Of a stretch of 64,000 nucleotides of DNA, positions 34,238-46,597 are shown one piece after another. Numbering within the stretch: position 1 is the stretch's first letter; the number at the start of each line of letters is the position of its first letter. The stretch is from Panonychus citri (lineage: Eukaryota > Arthropoda > Arachnida > Trombidiformes > Tetranychidae), in the NCBI RefSeq assembly GCF_014898815.1, contig NW_026515445.1:1054001-1118000 (forward strand). Direction: 5' to 3'. A program made the position numbers and the translations under genes. The notes beneath the pieces are model-generated. The model was given only the letters and a program-made list of their open reading frames with translations, was not told the DNA's origin and searched no databases.

Positions 34238-34981
34238 AACGAACCGCGAACATTGAATTGATTGAAATTTCTTGTTGAACATTTGATTAGAAAACGAAAT
34301 TAATAATTAATCGATTTAATAATAAACAACTTGATTCAAATGATTTTCTTTTCACAATAATTCACTTTGACTTTTAATAATTTTCGATTACCTTCTGAGT
34401 TTCCATGTTGAATTTTTTTTCGTCTCACTGATTATCCAAGTTATGAATTTTATTCTCAACGAAATTTAATCTGAACATTTCATTATAATCGAAAATATCT
34501 CTCATGATTAGATTAATTGTTTTCTGCAACAAGTCAACATAATTTTGTTCATTTTCGAACAAAAAATTTCGACTGACCTTTGGTTATCTTTCCGTAATCA
34601 ACTTAAACTTACAAATTGTGAGCAATCAAAGTCTAGTAAAATTTGAGTTCTCTCACAATCAGATTAACTGAAGTTACTTTTTTATACTCAAATCGTTGAG
34701 AGGAAAAACTAATAATCATTAAACTGATAATGATAATGTTCAATTATTCTGGTTACCGGTAAAAGGATCTCAGTGCTTTCGGACTGGTCAGTTTACTCTT
34801 GGACTATAAAACTTGTTTCTTATTAACCTAAACTTTTATTTTCTTTTTCTTTCTTTTCTCTTTCTTTTTCTTCAACTTGTTAACTAAGTTGTTTTCTCTG
34901 TTTAGTTTCTTTCCAATTTCTCAATTTGATATAATTTAATTTACTAATCATTGTCGTAGATTAATTAGAGATCAACTGTCC

Positions 34982-36832
34982 ATGGATTGTTCAGATTCGT
35001 CTACAAGTTATGGATTGGGAGCAGATTTCGAAGAGGTAAGAGAATCAACGATTTATTGACCTTAACAATTTTCTTTGTTTACCTTTACCTTTAACTCCTT
35101 TTTTGCTTCTTCTTTTGTTTCTTGTTAATTAAATTGATTTAACTTTTAGTTTGGATTGGAATCTGAAGCTGAATCATGTCCATCATCTAAATTGAATACT
35201 CGATTGTCTAAATTGTCATCGAAAAAGTTACTGTTCGTTGAAAAGATCCGAGAGGGAAATAGTTGCTGTCAATCTGGAGATTACCCTAAGGCCATTAAAC
35301 TCTATTCGGAGGCGATTAATTTAGATCCAAACAATCATGTTCTTTATGGTAATCGTTCAGCTGCTTATTGTAGAGCTGGTAAATATTCCCGTGCTCTTCA
35401 AGACGCGATCAAGGCCAGAGAATTAAGTCCCCGTTGGTCTAAAGCCTATTACCGACAAGGAATTGCCCTTCAACATCTTGGTCGGTATATCGATGCCTTG
35501 GCCGCTTTTGCTGCGGGTTTGGCTCAAGATGTTAAAAGCCCCCAACTATTGGCCCGTTTCATTGAGACAACGATGAAAAGTCCATTGAGAGCAACAATCG
35601 AACCAATTTATCGACAACTTCAAGCCATTCAATTGGACAAAAGTCCATTTGTAATCACTTCACTTATTGGTCAAGAGATTCTATCTGAAGGTCATTATCC
35701 TGCGGCTTTGGTTATTCTGGAATCATCTCTTCGTATCGGTACTCGATCGTTCAAGTTACGGGAATCTGTTTATTCAGCGTTAGCTGCCGCTTATTGGGCT
35801 TTGGGCGATGTTGAGAAAGCTTTACATTTCATGCAACAAGATCTTGAGGTTGCTAAGTCTCTTGGTGATCAGGTCGGTGAATGTCGAGCTCATAGTAACC
35901 TTGGATCGGCTTATTTTTGTAAAGGTAATTACAAAGGAGCTTGTACAGCCCATCGCATGCAATTAATGTTGGCGTTGAAAGGAAAACATAGTGACCAAGC
36001 GATCGGCGCTTTAACAGCACTTGGACATGTTTATTGGGCTATCGATGATCTGACGAATGCGTTGTCAGCACATTCCCAAGCTCTTCAAATGGCTCGTACT
36101 TTGGGTGATACATTAGCTGAAGCTCGAGAAATTGGAAACGTGGGCTCAGTGTATTTGGCGATGTCAGAATATGATAAATCAATTGAATGTCACAATGAGC
36201 ATTTGAAGCTCTCCAAATCGTGTGGTAACAAATTAGAAGAGGCTAAAGCGGTTTCTAATTTGGGTGCCGCTTATCACGCTAAAAAAGAGTACGAAACAGC
36301 AATAAAATTTAACGAACAGCTACTTCGATTAGCTCAAGAAATTGGTAATCGAAATATGGAAGCTCGAGCTTACGCTGGTTTTGGTCATGCGGCTCGTTGT
36401 TTGGGTGACCTTATTGCCGCTAAACGTTGGCATCAAAGACAATTGGAAATGGTTCTTATTACCAAAAATCGATTAGGTGAAGGTCGCACTCTTGCCAATT
36501 TGGGTGTAGTCTATTATCTTCTTGGAGATTTCGATTCGGCCTCTAAATTACATCGAGAATCGCTCTCGATTGCCCGACAATTGAACGATGTTACCGGAAT
36601 GAGAAAAGCATTTGGTAATATAAGTAAATGTTATTCAGCAATTAATGATTTCGACGAAGCAATCAAGTATCAACAGCAAGAGATGGCGATTAGTGGAAAA
36701 CAACCAACCCCTTCAGCACCACTTTACGACGATCCTGATCTTCCAAGTGAGAGTTTGGACCTCGACGACGACGATCAAGATACATCGAATTTGGAAAATC
36801 TTGATTCTTCATTCATTCCGATTGCAAATTAA
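34982..36832 (+). CDS. TTC28: TTC28-like tetratricopeptide-repeat protein, short form
   Basis: Exon 1 is 34982-35035 (MDCSDSSTSYGLGADFEE), exon 2 is 35150-36832, phase 0, 578 residues. Residues 45-150 carry three TPRs (VEKIREGNSCCQSGDYPKAI, GNRSAAYCRAGKYSRAL, AYYRQGIALQHLGRYIDAL). After a linker (KSPFVITSLIGQEIL) about seven more TPRs follow, typified by NLGSAYFCKGNYKGA, GNVGSVYLAMSEYDKS and GFGHAARCLGDLIAA. This order and wording match TTC28 rather than LGN/Pins, and there is no GoLoco motif. TTC28 in vertebrates is very long (about 2,480 residues) with many TPRs and a C-terminal CHAT domain and acts at the midbody. Here the frame stops after an acidic tail (LDLDDDDQD), so it is truncated relative to that family or a separate short paralogue. 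TPRs are protein-binding scaffolds. Confidence 0.85.
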
Positions 36833-37112
36833 CCTAAAAATCTTATTCTCATGCAAACAGCCATTCAATGTCATTCACTCTTCCATCACTTATCATTTTA
36901 CAAATAATTTAACAACAATTAAAGTGAACCAATCAATTTAAACTTCCAATTTGATTAGACTAATTTTCTGTGAAAATAGCTCATTCATTGTGCTATTTCA
37001 ACAGAAAAGCGTGTTGTTTGTTTTGAGATTTTTGAAAAACAAAATCATTTGAATTTCTGTTTCTCTTATAAGTTAATCATTTACTTTCGCTGTTAATTGT
37101 TAGAGATTAATT

Positions 37113-38450
37113 ATGTATCCCTGGTCTAGTGATCCATCGTTTAAACAAGTGATGAAAATAATAGATCCTTATAGTGATGTGAAACCTTCAATTTCTCAGT
37201 ACGAGTTGGCTCGTGATCGATTAATCTTATGGCAAGTAAAGTCTCCGACTTTTGACCATCTCCCCGAAATTGAGGCCACTTTATCTGATCTCTGCTGTTC
37301 TTAAAGACCGAAACATCTTTGGCGAAGAAGGTGAGGTCACCGGAAGATTAACCCACAAATACTATGATATTTGTACTTTCTACGGAATGTCAATAGTTAA
37401 ATTCTGTAATCTTTTGCCCTATTATGAGGTGAGGCTTTTTTGTATTCTTTTTCTTTTCTTTCGTCGTTATAATTAAGCGTTTTTCTTTTTTCGATTTCAC
37501 AGATGACAAAGAAGAAGAAGATTAATCGTGTTATTAAGAAGTCCAGGAAAACAGTTCGTGATTTGGGTCTTGCGCTCGATCTACCTTCATGGGTACTTGA
37601 ATGTCGCCACGCTACTTGCCACGCATCGACCAATTCCTTGATTCTATTGCGACAAGCTAATACCTTTTGTCTCACGTGGATTTATTGTAACTATTGGGCA
37701 AAAATAGTCGAGGAAGAGGCCGGAAGACCAGAGTGCGATGATTTGGATAAACTTGAAAGACAGGTCGAAGTATGGATAACATTGCATTCGCAAGGAAAAA
37801 GTCTCAAAAAACAGATAACCAATTTAACATTAGAAAAACCTGAACAAACTGTTCCCATTATCGTAGAAATTTTAGTTCGAGAATCAAGTAAAAAACTTCC
37901 GAGAACGGACATGGATCTTGGTGAACTTCCATTTGGAATAGTTAAATTTTATGCCAAAGTAATTCGACTCATACACAACACTGACTTTCTAGAACTGTTT
38001 ATCCATCATTTAACCCGAAAATTTGACGATTCCAACCCAAGAGAAGCCAGAATTTCCGTTCTCTGGTTCAAAGTTATCACTCGATGCCTTGCAAATCAAG
38101 CGGATGAAAATGTAACCGAAACCTTATCACTTCCACAATTAGATCCTGACACGGCCATTATTTTGTGGCAAAGGATACTTTACAAAGCGATTAGGAAATT
38201 AACCAAACACACATTCGAGATCGTTGATCATTTGTCCAATCTAATACCAACAGAATCTGTTCCAGAAAAGATCATGGATCTATTAATTCAACTTGCAATT
38301 CAATCAACTACTGTGACTAATGAAAAAAAGACTGATTCAAATAAATCAGATGAATCAAAGGAAGCAAAAGAATCAGGAAAACTTGAATTGTTCACTGTTG
38401 AAGATTTAGTTAATTCAATCAAATCTCTGGAGCCAATGGATACAAGTTGA
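37113..38450 (+). CDS. LAS1L: LAS1-like pre-rRNA processing nuclease subunit, with frame break
   Basis: Exons 37113-37428 and 37503-38450 (introns GT-AG, phase 0), about 420 residues. LAS1 contributes the HEPN endonuclease that cuts ITS2 in pre-rRNA together with the Grc3/NOL9 kinase. Family marks: MYPWSSDPSFKQV, the LARDRLILWQVKSP...HLPEIEATLSDL segment, ISAVLKDRN, MSIVKFCNLL, then the HEPN motif LPSWVLECRHATCH (RHxxxH) and TFCLTWIYCNYW. The first exon is not one frame: ATG 37113 reaches a TAA at 37302, while ISAVLKDRN is read one base later from 37288. Homology is continuous across the break, so an indel near 37281-37290 is likely (assembly error, polymorphism or a recent mutation). The C-terminal half is divergent. 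An AATAAA lies 2 bp past the stop. Confidence 0.85.
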
Positions 38451-39541
38451 TCAATAAAAAGTTAATTCCAATTAACTTAACCTTAATCATGTTTTGGTAA
38501 TTTGAATTTTCCACTGAACAATATAAAAAAGAAATCAAAAAGACTCAAAGATCGATGTCAATTTAAATTGTTTCCAAATGATTGATGGTGTGTAAAGACA
38601 ATTTAACTTGATAATTTTGTTGAAAATCTTATAAATAAGTTTGTTAATTTTGTCTGATTAACAATCACTCATATTTTCTGATTCATTGATCAACTCAATC
38701 AATCGAGAATCTATTGCTTTCCAATTAATTGTTACAATCTCCGAACCAACAATTAATCACATCGATTGTAACTGAACATGATAGTCAGACAATTAAACAT
38801 AATTAACTTTAATTTTCTTTCCTCACCAACACTCAACTGACAATCGATGAAACCTCAATAGTTGACAAATCGCTGATTCAATCAAATGATTTGATTAAAT
38901 TGTCGACAATCATAATCGAAAACGTCGTTTACCTAAGTTGAAATGATAAGTTCGAAAGCGCAAACTCTACGAAAGATTCCAAGGGAATTTTTCCCTTTCG
39001 ACTTGACTCTTTCTGCGAAGAAAACAGAGTAAAGAAAGAGAATCATATTGAAACGGAATTTTCACATTTTTCATGAGAACATTTCAATGAACATTCTGAA
39101 AAGAGATGAACAATCTTTCGAAAAGTGAGAAGAGAGAGAGAAGATAATCTTCCATCATCTTCATTTAAGTTTCACTTTTCGCATCCATTGGATCGACTCT
39201 TCACTTATCAAACAAAATCCATCGATGTGACAATTTATATCTTAATGTCTTCCATTTATTTGCATCATTTTAACAGTGAATTTCATTGGAATCATCATCA
39301 TCCTTATCTCCATCAGAATCAACTTTCATATGATTATTTCTGATCAATTGATTGCCAGTGGAGATTGAGAGTAGCGAGTGTTTACCTTTTTTCCTCGATC
39401 TTTGGTCACAATGTTTATTTCCTGATTTTCTTTTGATACTCACCTGATTCCCTACTAATCTCTGAATTTACGAGTACTATTAATTGTGTGTTCCATTCTG
39501 AACTCATTGATTAATCTGTGATCAGCCTGATTGTTGAAATA
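38451..39541. other. Intergenic region upstream of the glutamate receptor
   Basis: A+T-rich, no gene; the frame at 39125-39343 is not convincing. It presumably holds the receptor's promoter. Confidence 0.5.
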
Positions 39542-42500
39542 ATGATTCTCGAAGTTCAATGTTTTCCCACTATGATTATATTTCTAATCAACACCATATT
39601 AATACAACTATCGACAGTTAATTCTGCCTCTTCGCCGAGCATCATTAAAATTGGTAAGATTTAATTGTTTACTATTGAAATTCAACTAACCATTAATACA
39701 AAGCGTTGATTGTTTGCAATTTATGTGTGAGATTCATTTGATTCATCCATCAGCTGAGAGACTAAACCAAATCCCATGTTGTCAACATATTGATTACTTT
39801 TCATCCATTGAGATGAATTGATTTGATTGATTTACATTTTTATGATAAATGTTTCACCAAATGCTCATGATTGCCAATCATCATGATAATCAGACAATCA
39901 GAATAATTAATCATTAATAATTTTCCATCTAAAATATTCACATGATGATTGAAGAGGAACAGAAAAACTGTCACACTAATCAAGATGAAAAATGGATTCA
40001 TTTTTATTTCTCACAACAAAAATAACCGATAACCAATCAATAGTTAACAACTCAACAATTAACATCAATCAGAGATCTTAATCACTAATCTAGTTGATCA
40101 ATAAATGTTAGAATTGGAAATGATTCCCAAAGAAAATCATGAGAAAATGTAACAATCTAATTTTCTGATGATTGTAATGCAAAGTTCGATGTACTTTCGC
40201 AACAATTTACTAATTGTTTAACTCTCTCAATTACTTTTAGGTGCGTTGTTAGAAACAAAAGACGATTCATTAATCGAGGCTTTTCAAGAAGCATTGAAAA
40301 GATACAATTTCAATGATTGGAAACGAAATAAATTCCGTTTAATTGGACAAATTGAATTCATCAATTCCAGTGACAGTTTCCATGTATCCAAGTCTCGTTA
40401 GTATTATAATCATTAGTTAATTAAGTGATCAATAATTTGACAGAATTGATAATTGATTCCCTTGCTCTCTCTCTCTCTCTTAATAGCCTGTAAATTATTG
40501 GAAGATGGAGTCTGGGGTCTAATTGGAGTCAATAGTCAATCAATTAGTTGGTATATCGATTCATTGGTTTCTCATTTTCGTGTTCCTTATGTTTCAATTT
40601 TATGGAATCCAAATGGTTCCAACAGTAATGATGTCAATAACTCTGCATCTTCATCACCTCTTCCTTCACAATCACCATCTAAATCATCATCATTGTCACT
40701 TCCATCATTTTATTCATCCTCATCACTATCATCAGCATTTTCTCAATCTTATTTAGCATCATTGTCACAATCATCGGTAGGATGGGTAAATGAGGATCGT
40801 AAATATCACAATTTCACCATTAAATTAACTCCATCATCTAAAATGATCGGTCGTGCCTTAGAATCAATGATGAATTATCATGATCATTGGAAACAATTTA
40901 CAATCATCTATGAAACAAATGAAGGCAAGTTTACTAATTGTTGATCATCTTCATGTTAATCATTCCCCATTCTTTTTCTCGACTTGACCACTTCGATTCC
41001 TTTTCCATGGTAAATTCATGATCACTCGAACAGCCAAATAATTCATAGATAATTTATTCCAAGACATTCGATCAGATCAATTCTCTCGAGGTGATTATAT
41101 TACAATCGTAAATGAGTCCGACTAATTCATTACCATTAATTAGTTTTAACTCAATATCACAATTTTCTTACATCATGAATCATGAATACATCCAATGTAA
41201 TATTCAAATTATATCATCAGAATTAGTTCATTGATCTTTCTGTTAACAATCAAATAACATTAGACTCTTAAAATCCGTCGAGTGATTAATGTTCAATGTT
41301 AATCTATTTTCAGATCTAATTATTATAAGCTCTTTGAAAATCTTATCGATTCAATTGTTTCTTTTTAATTTCTTAGGTCTGATTGAGCTTAAAAATTTAT
41401 TGGAAATCAATTCGGCCTCCAAAATGGTACAAATTACTGTTCGTCGATATCAACCCAATACCAATTCCTTTAAAAAGCTTCTTAGAGATTGTAAGAAACA
41501 TGGAGAAACTAATTTCATAGTTAACTTGAGTGAGAAGAAAATCTTGGAACTATTGAATGAGGTGAGTTGAATTCACTGAACAGATAATCTGATAAATCTT
41601 CTGAATTCATGATAAATTTGACGACTGAATTAATCTGCTAATTGTTTACTTGATTTCTATGGGTTTAGGCTCGAAAAGCTGGACTTATGACTGAATATAA
41701 CAACTTTTTCCTATTCAATTTGGTAAGTTAAAAGTTCTGATCCGAAATTCGAGAAATTCAGATATGTCAATATTACTTTTTCTATATATCATGTTCTTGT
41801 GGTAATTCAATCAAAAACAAAGAAAAATGATGAATTATGATTCTTCTGGAATTTCATAAGGAATAAGTTATCATCGAATTTGTCACTTATTCCAAAATTT
41901 TATCAATTCTGCTGATCTTTTCATGATTCAAATGAATTTGGAAAAATCAAAATACTATTGAATTGTTATCCTTTCAATCACCACTCGATATTTGATAAAA
42001 TTATTATTTATTTATCACTTTCACAGATCCCTCAGTCTGTTTTCTGTCAGCATCTTTATCCTCATCGCCATCACAATCTTCACCATGATATTTTTTCCCA
42101 TCTCCTCTTACACCTTTAAGAAAATATTAGTATTATTCAATCCTCATCATCTTCATCCTCTCAATTTGTATCAAATACAAGAGCTTAAGAAGAGGATTGA
42201 TAATTGATGGAAATGAATTCAATCTTTACTCATGATACCATGAAATCGTCAATTTGTTATTTCTCAGTCCCTTTTGGAACTTTTTTCATATCAGATTTTA
42301 TAAGAATTCATTTTCTAATATATATTTATATAAATTCTGACGAAAAAAAGTCAACTTGAACCACTTCTCTATCCAACAAGATCTAACCTCTTATCATCTT
42401 CTCATTGCCACTTGAACAGGATATTTCCTCGATTGACCTTCGAAGTTTCGAATGGATCGATACCAATATAACAACATTCTCCTTATTAGATGAACAATAT

Positions 42501-45500
42501 ATTGACCGAAGTGATATATGGACTCAATCAGATTTTCTATCAACCAACAAACAGACCAAACTTAAAGTAGGTTCAATTTTCGTTGCTCGATTTTCACCTC
42601 ATCCTTTTTTTTGCTCATTTTCTTATTACATTAAGATGAATTTAACAGAATTAATTTTCACCATTATTCTTCTGTTAATCTGATTAACATTTGATTTAAA
42701 ATTCAGATGACAAGTTATCGTAATCAATTTGTAGTCCAACATTTCCTTAGGAAATGCTAAGGATATTGAAGCGACACCTAAAAATATTTACTACTCCAAG
42801 TGATTCATATTAATATAATTTACTCTCAGCTGGAAGTTTATTGTTAGTTAATAGTTGATTAAGTTTAATCAGTTCTATTCTGTATCAGATATGATTTAGT
42901 TTCCTTTTCCCAATTACGATTTCAATGGCACTCGAAATGTCCATGAAGATGGAAAGTTTATCTCTCAGAAAATTGTTGACTTTTTCCTCCTTCTCTCCAT
43001 AGAAAGTCAATTCAATGTCAAATAGAATTTATATTAAGTATTCTGTTAACTATTTATACACTTTACATGAATTTATCATGAACCTGATGATGATAGAAGT
43101 AAGTTTAGAATATTAAATTTTCGAAAATGATCTCAAGATGCTTTTCGAAACTTATCAAAAGTATTATCATCATCTTTTCATCAGAATCATTATTTGAATT
43201 CTCTGCATTTTCATATCATCATCTTTGGTGTAATATCATTAATGTTAATCAGGTCAAAATTTTGATCTTTTCCCATGTAATAATAATAATGTTATCATGG
43301 AGATAATTTCTTGTTCAATTGTTAAAAAGCTTCATGTTAGACTTGAATATAATGTAATTATAAGTTAATGTCGAGACATTTTCATTGTTATAGTAATAAT
43401 ATTATAACGATAATATCAAATATTATCATGTAATTTCATTGAATTGATCAATTTTGTAATGATAACAATGATGATTATCTTCCGGTTTATTATCTAGGCT
43501 TTATCATCATTAATATACGACGGAATTAAAGTTATCTCTGAATCGATTAAGAAAGTTCTTAAAGATTCTGGTTCGATTGATGGTCCAAGTGTAACCTGTT
43601 TGAGTAATAAATTCTGGACTCATGGAGATTTTTTAATATCCACAATGAAATCGGTAAACAAATTGGATTAAATTGATTCGAAATTTACTCAGACACAGTT
43701 AATCGTTATTAATAATGGTTCTTGTTTCATCTCATACTTTTCCATTTAGAATTCATTTACTGGCCTTACTGGACCAATTGCCTTTGATAATCGAGGCTCA
43801 CGAATTTCTTTCCATCTTAATTTGATGAAATTACAGAAAGGAAAATTCAACAAGGTAATCAATTGAATAGACTCTCAATGGACATTGTGTGACTTAGAGC
43901 CATTGAAGTGATGATGATTAAATTGATTCAGTGAAAGAAAATTATTCTGATGATTAAGCTTAATCCTTCCTAAAGTTAACAAGTTGCGTGTTCAATCATT
44001 ACCATTGAATTACATGGTATCACATTCATGGTGGAAAACAATAAGAATAACCAGTGAACACAAATAAGATTAGTGGTCACTTTATGGTCAGTTCATTTAA
44101 CTACAATCTAGAAACTTTATTTTCCAGCAATCATAAATATTAGAACCTTTCTGAATATTTATGTCATCATGAATTCATTTTTTCACTTCTCGCCTTTGTA
44201 ATTGATTCCAGCTTCATCCATGGGTATGCATATAATTCAGGGAAAGCAAAAAAAAAAGCTGAACATCATCTTGAAGCAAATGGGTTCATGGGACATTTTC
44301 ACAGGCTCAGAATCACTTGAATTATTACAATGTTTCTTTCACTCATAGTGTACAAAATTTCATGGTGATAATTCATGTTGTTCACTTATAACCTTTGTTC
44401 AGATATGATATGAGGACAAAGAAAATGTTTAGATTCATTTTTAAACATGGATACCAACAGTTACTGCATATGTGTTTCCACCATGGTGATAATGGTGATG
44501 ATCATGATGAAAACTGAGCAATCGACTTTGATTCAACTTCCATTATCTCAATTTAATCTGTGATGATGATTATCTGGAAACTATTTAACCTTTTAGAATC
44601 TCAATCCAGTTCATCTAAGTCTCTGGAGATTTTTTCTTTCTCATTTCGTCATTAGTCTTTATTGCCTTGATTTCTTTTTCCTAGATGACATTATTTCTAA
44701 ATGATATTCTTTCTTTCTCATGCCAATAATAACGATTCTCATAGATTGGCTATTGGAATAACGAAATGAACCTAATCATCAATGAAAATCTTCCGAAATC
44801 AAAGGTCACTCTGGTTGACAAGTTACGGCGAAAGATATTCAGAGTTAACTCGATTCTGGTAAAACTTTTTTTCTTTTCTCCAATCATATCAAAATATATT
44901 AGCCTACTAATTGCTATTCATTTTCATCACAGGGTCGACCTTATTTGATGTTGAAACGTAATCATGAAAAGATGATAGGAAACGATAAATTTGAAGGATT
45001 TATCATCGACTTACTTGATGATTTACAGCGACAATTGAACTTTTCTGGTTATACAATTTTTCTTGGTCATGATGGATCCTATGGATTACCGTATGGAAAC
45101 GGGACTTGGAACGATGTTATCGGCAACTTGGTCAATCAAAAAGCTGATCTTGCCGTTGGAGACTTAACGATAACTCGAGAGAGACAAGAGCAGATCGATT
45201 TCACTATTCCGTTCATTAACTTTGGCATCTCAATTATCGCTCGAAAGTCAGAAAACCAAGTGACAAGTTTAACTGCTTTTCTTAATCCATTTTCATTTCA
45301 ACTTTGGTATTCAATTGGATTGGCCTCTCTTTGGGTTACATTGATGATGCATTTTTTGGGCCGATTCAGTCCATTGGAATGGATCATTGATGAAAGTTCA
45401 TTAGTTGTAAATAAGAATCCAAATGGTAATCAAACGTCATTGATTATAATTCAATCAGCTAACAATTCAGTTACTCGGACCAAATCAAAAAACGTCATGT

Positions 45501-46443
45501 TGGCTAAAAACAATTTCAATTTCTCAAACTGTGCCTGGTTTACCTTGTGTTCAATTATGCAACAATCATCAGATTTAAGCCTAAGGTAACTTGAATGATA
45601 CAATTGTCTCAATTCATTTGATCTTTATCTTATTTTATTTTCAGGGCAATTTCAACCAGGATTCTGGCAACATCTTGGTGGTTTTTCACACTGATCATCG
45701 TCTCCTCTTACACGGCAAATCTTGCCGCTTTTTTGACCTCAGCGAAATTGGAAAAACCCATTGAAAGTATTGAGACTTTAATACAACAAACGAAGATTAA
45801 ATTTGGTTGTGTCAAAAATGGAGCAACGTATAACTTTTTTAAAGTAAATCCAAGTCACAATTTCCTAAATTAACCTCCACAATTAGCTAATCATTTGATT
45901 TTTGTGTCTATTTTATATTAATAGCAAAGTTCAGATCCAATTCATCAGCGTTTAATCAGCGTAATGAGCTCAACAACTTCGTCCGTTTTTGTCGAAACCA
46001 ATGAGGAAGGATTGAAACGAGCTCTCAACGAAGATTATGCTTTTTTCATGGAATCCACGTCGATTATGTATTATATCAATCGCCATTGTAATTTAAGCCA
46101 AATTGGTGCTCCACTTGATGATCGTGGATACGGAATAGGATTGCCTTTTGGTTCACCGTATAAAGAGTTACTGACTGAGGCCATTTTGAAACTTCGAGAA
46201 AGTCAAACAATCGATCGACTAACAACAAAATGGTTTCATGATCAACCAGAACAAGAAAGAATTCAAAATTCAGCTTTTCCATCAGAATGTTCAATCCTCA
46301 GATCGTTGCAAGATATTAATAAACTACAACCCGGAAACATTGGCGGTACTTTAATTGTCCTACTACTTGGATCAGCTGTAGCTTGTATTCTGGTCACCAT
46401 CGAGTTTGCTTGGAAAACAAGAAAGGAACCGAGAAATATATAA
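39542..46443 (+). CDS. Kainate-type ionotropic glutamate receptor
   Basis: Twelve exons: 39542-39653, 40241-40396, 40487-40924, 41377-41561, 41669-41722, 42420-42566, 43498-43653, 43750-43854, 44745-44858, 44933-45585, 45645-45843 and 45925-46443. All phases join; 945 residues. A signal peptide (1-34) precedes a diverged amino-terminal domain with a Ser-rich insert (about 131-190). S1 begins in exon 10 (GRPYLMLKRN, GDLTITRERQEQIDF). M1 and the M2 loop follow, with MQQSSD giving Gln at the Q/R site (about 699), hence probably Ca2+-permeable without editing. M3 has SYTANLAAFLT, S2 has KNGATYNFFK and YAFFMESTSIMYY, and M4 precedes the short tail. The exon 3/4 intron is GC-AG. A glutamate-gated cation channel of neurons or muscle. 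The C-terminus may be longer (46517-46597). Confidence 0.93.
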
Positions 46444-46516
46444 AAGAGGTAGCAATTAATTGATTAGAAAATTAATTATCCTTTAAAACTAATTGTTTCT
46501 GTCTTTAAATTAACAG

Positions 46517-46597
46517 GAAGCTGATGATGAGAATCGACAACTACTAACATTTGAACATCATGGTCCTTCCGGTGTTCATTTAGAGACTGTGATATAA
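46517..46597 (+). other. Possible last exon of the glutamate receptor (alternative C-terminus)
   Basis: After a GT donor at 46449 and an acceptor at 46516, 27 open codons (EADDENRQLLTFEHHG..., ending TVI stop) look protein-like. But the frame from exon 12 meets a TAA at 46441, before the donor; a single base missing upstream would join the frames. Confidence 0.4.

Larger units (their letters stand above)
33900..34335 (-). pseudogene. Decayed second copy of the NAA60 promoter and first codons
   Basis: Copy B of the local duplication. An ATG near 33981 starts a frame whose first residues MITVNICVDNELSS match NAA60 MITVNIAVDNQLSP, and the Ser/Cys-rich run is retained. It then loses NAA60 homology and stops at about 33825, with no GNAT domain. 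The promoter part (34040-34335) is better conserved than the coding part. It lies about 370 bp upstream of the gene at 33613 and on the same strand, so it may now act as that gene's promoter. Confidence 0.75.

Noticed and set aside
34982..36832. LGN/Pins (GPSM2) identity for the TPR protein
   Set aside because: No GoLoco motif and the linker KSPFVITSLIGQEIL and repeat wording match TTC28 better.
37222..37265. Tiny GT-AG intron that could rescue the LAS1L frame
   Set aside because: The apparent 39-nt intron is a multiple of three and would not change the frame; homology also runs through it.
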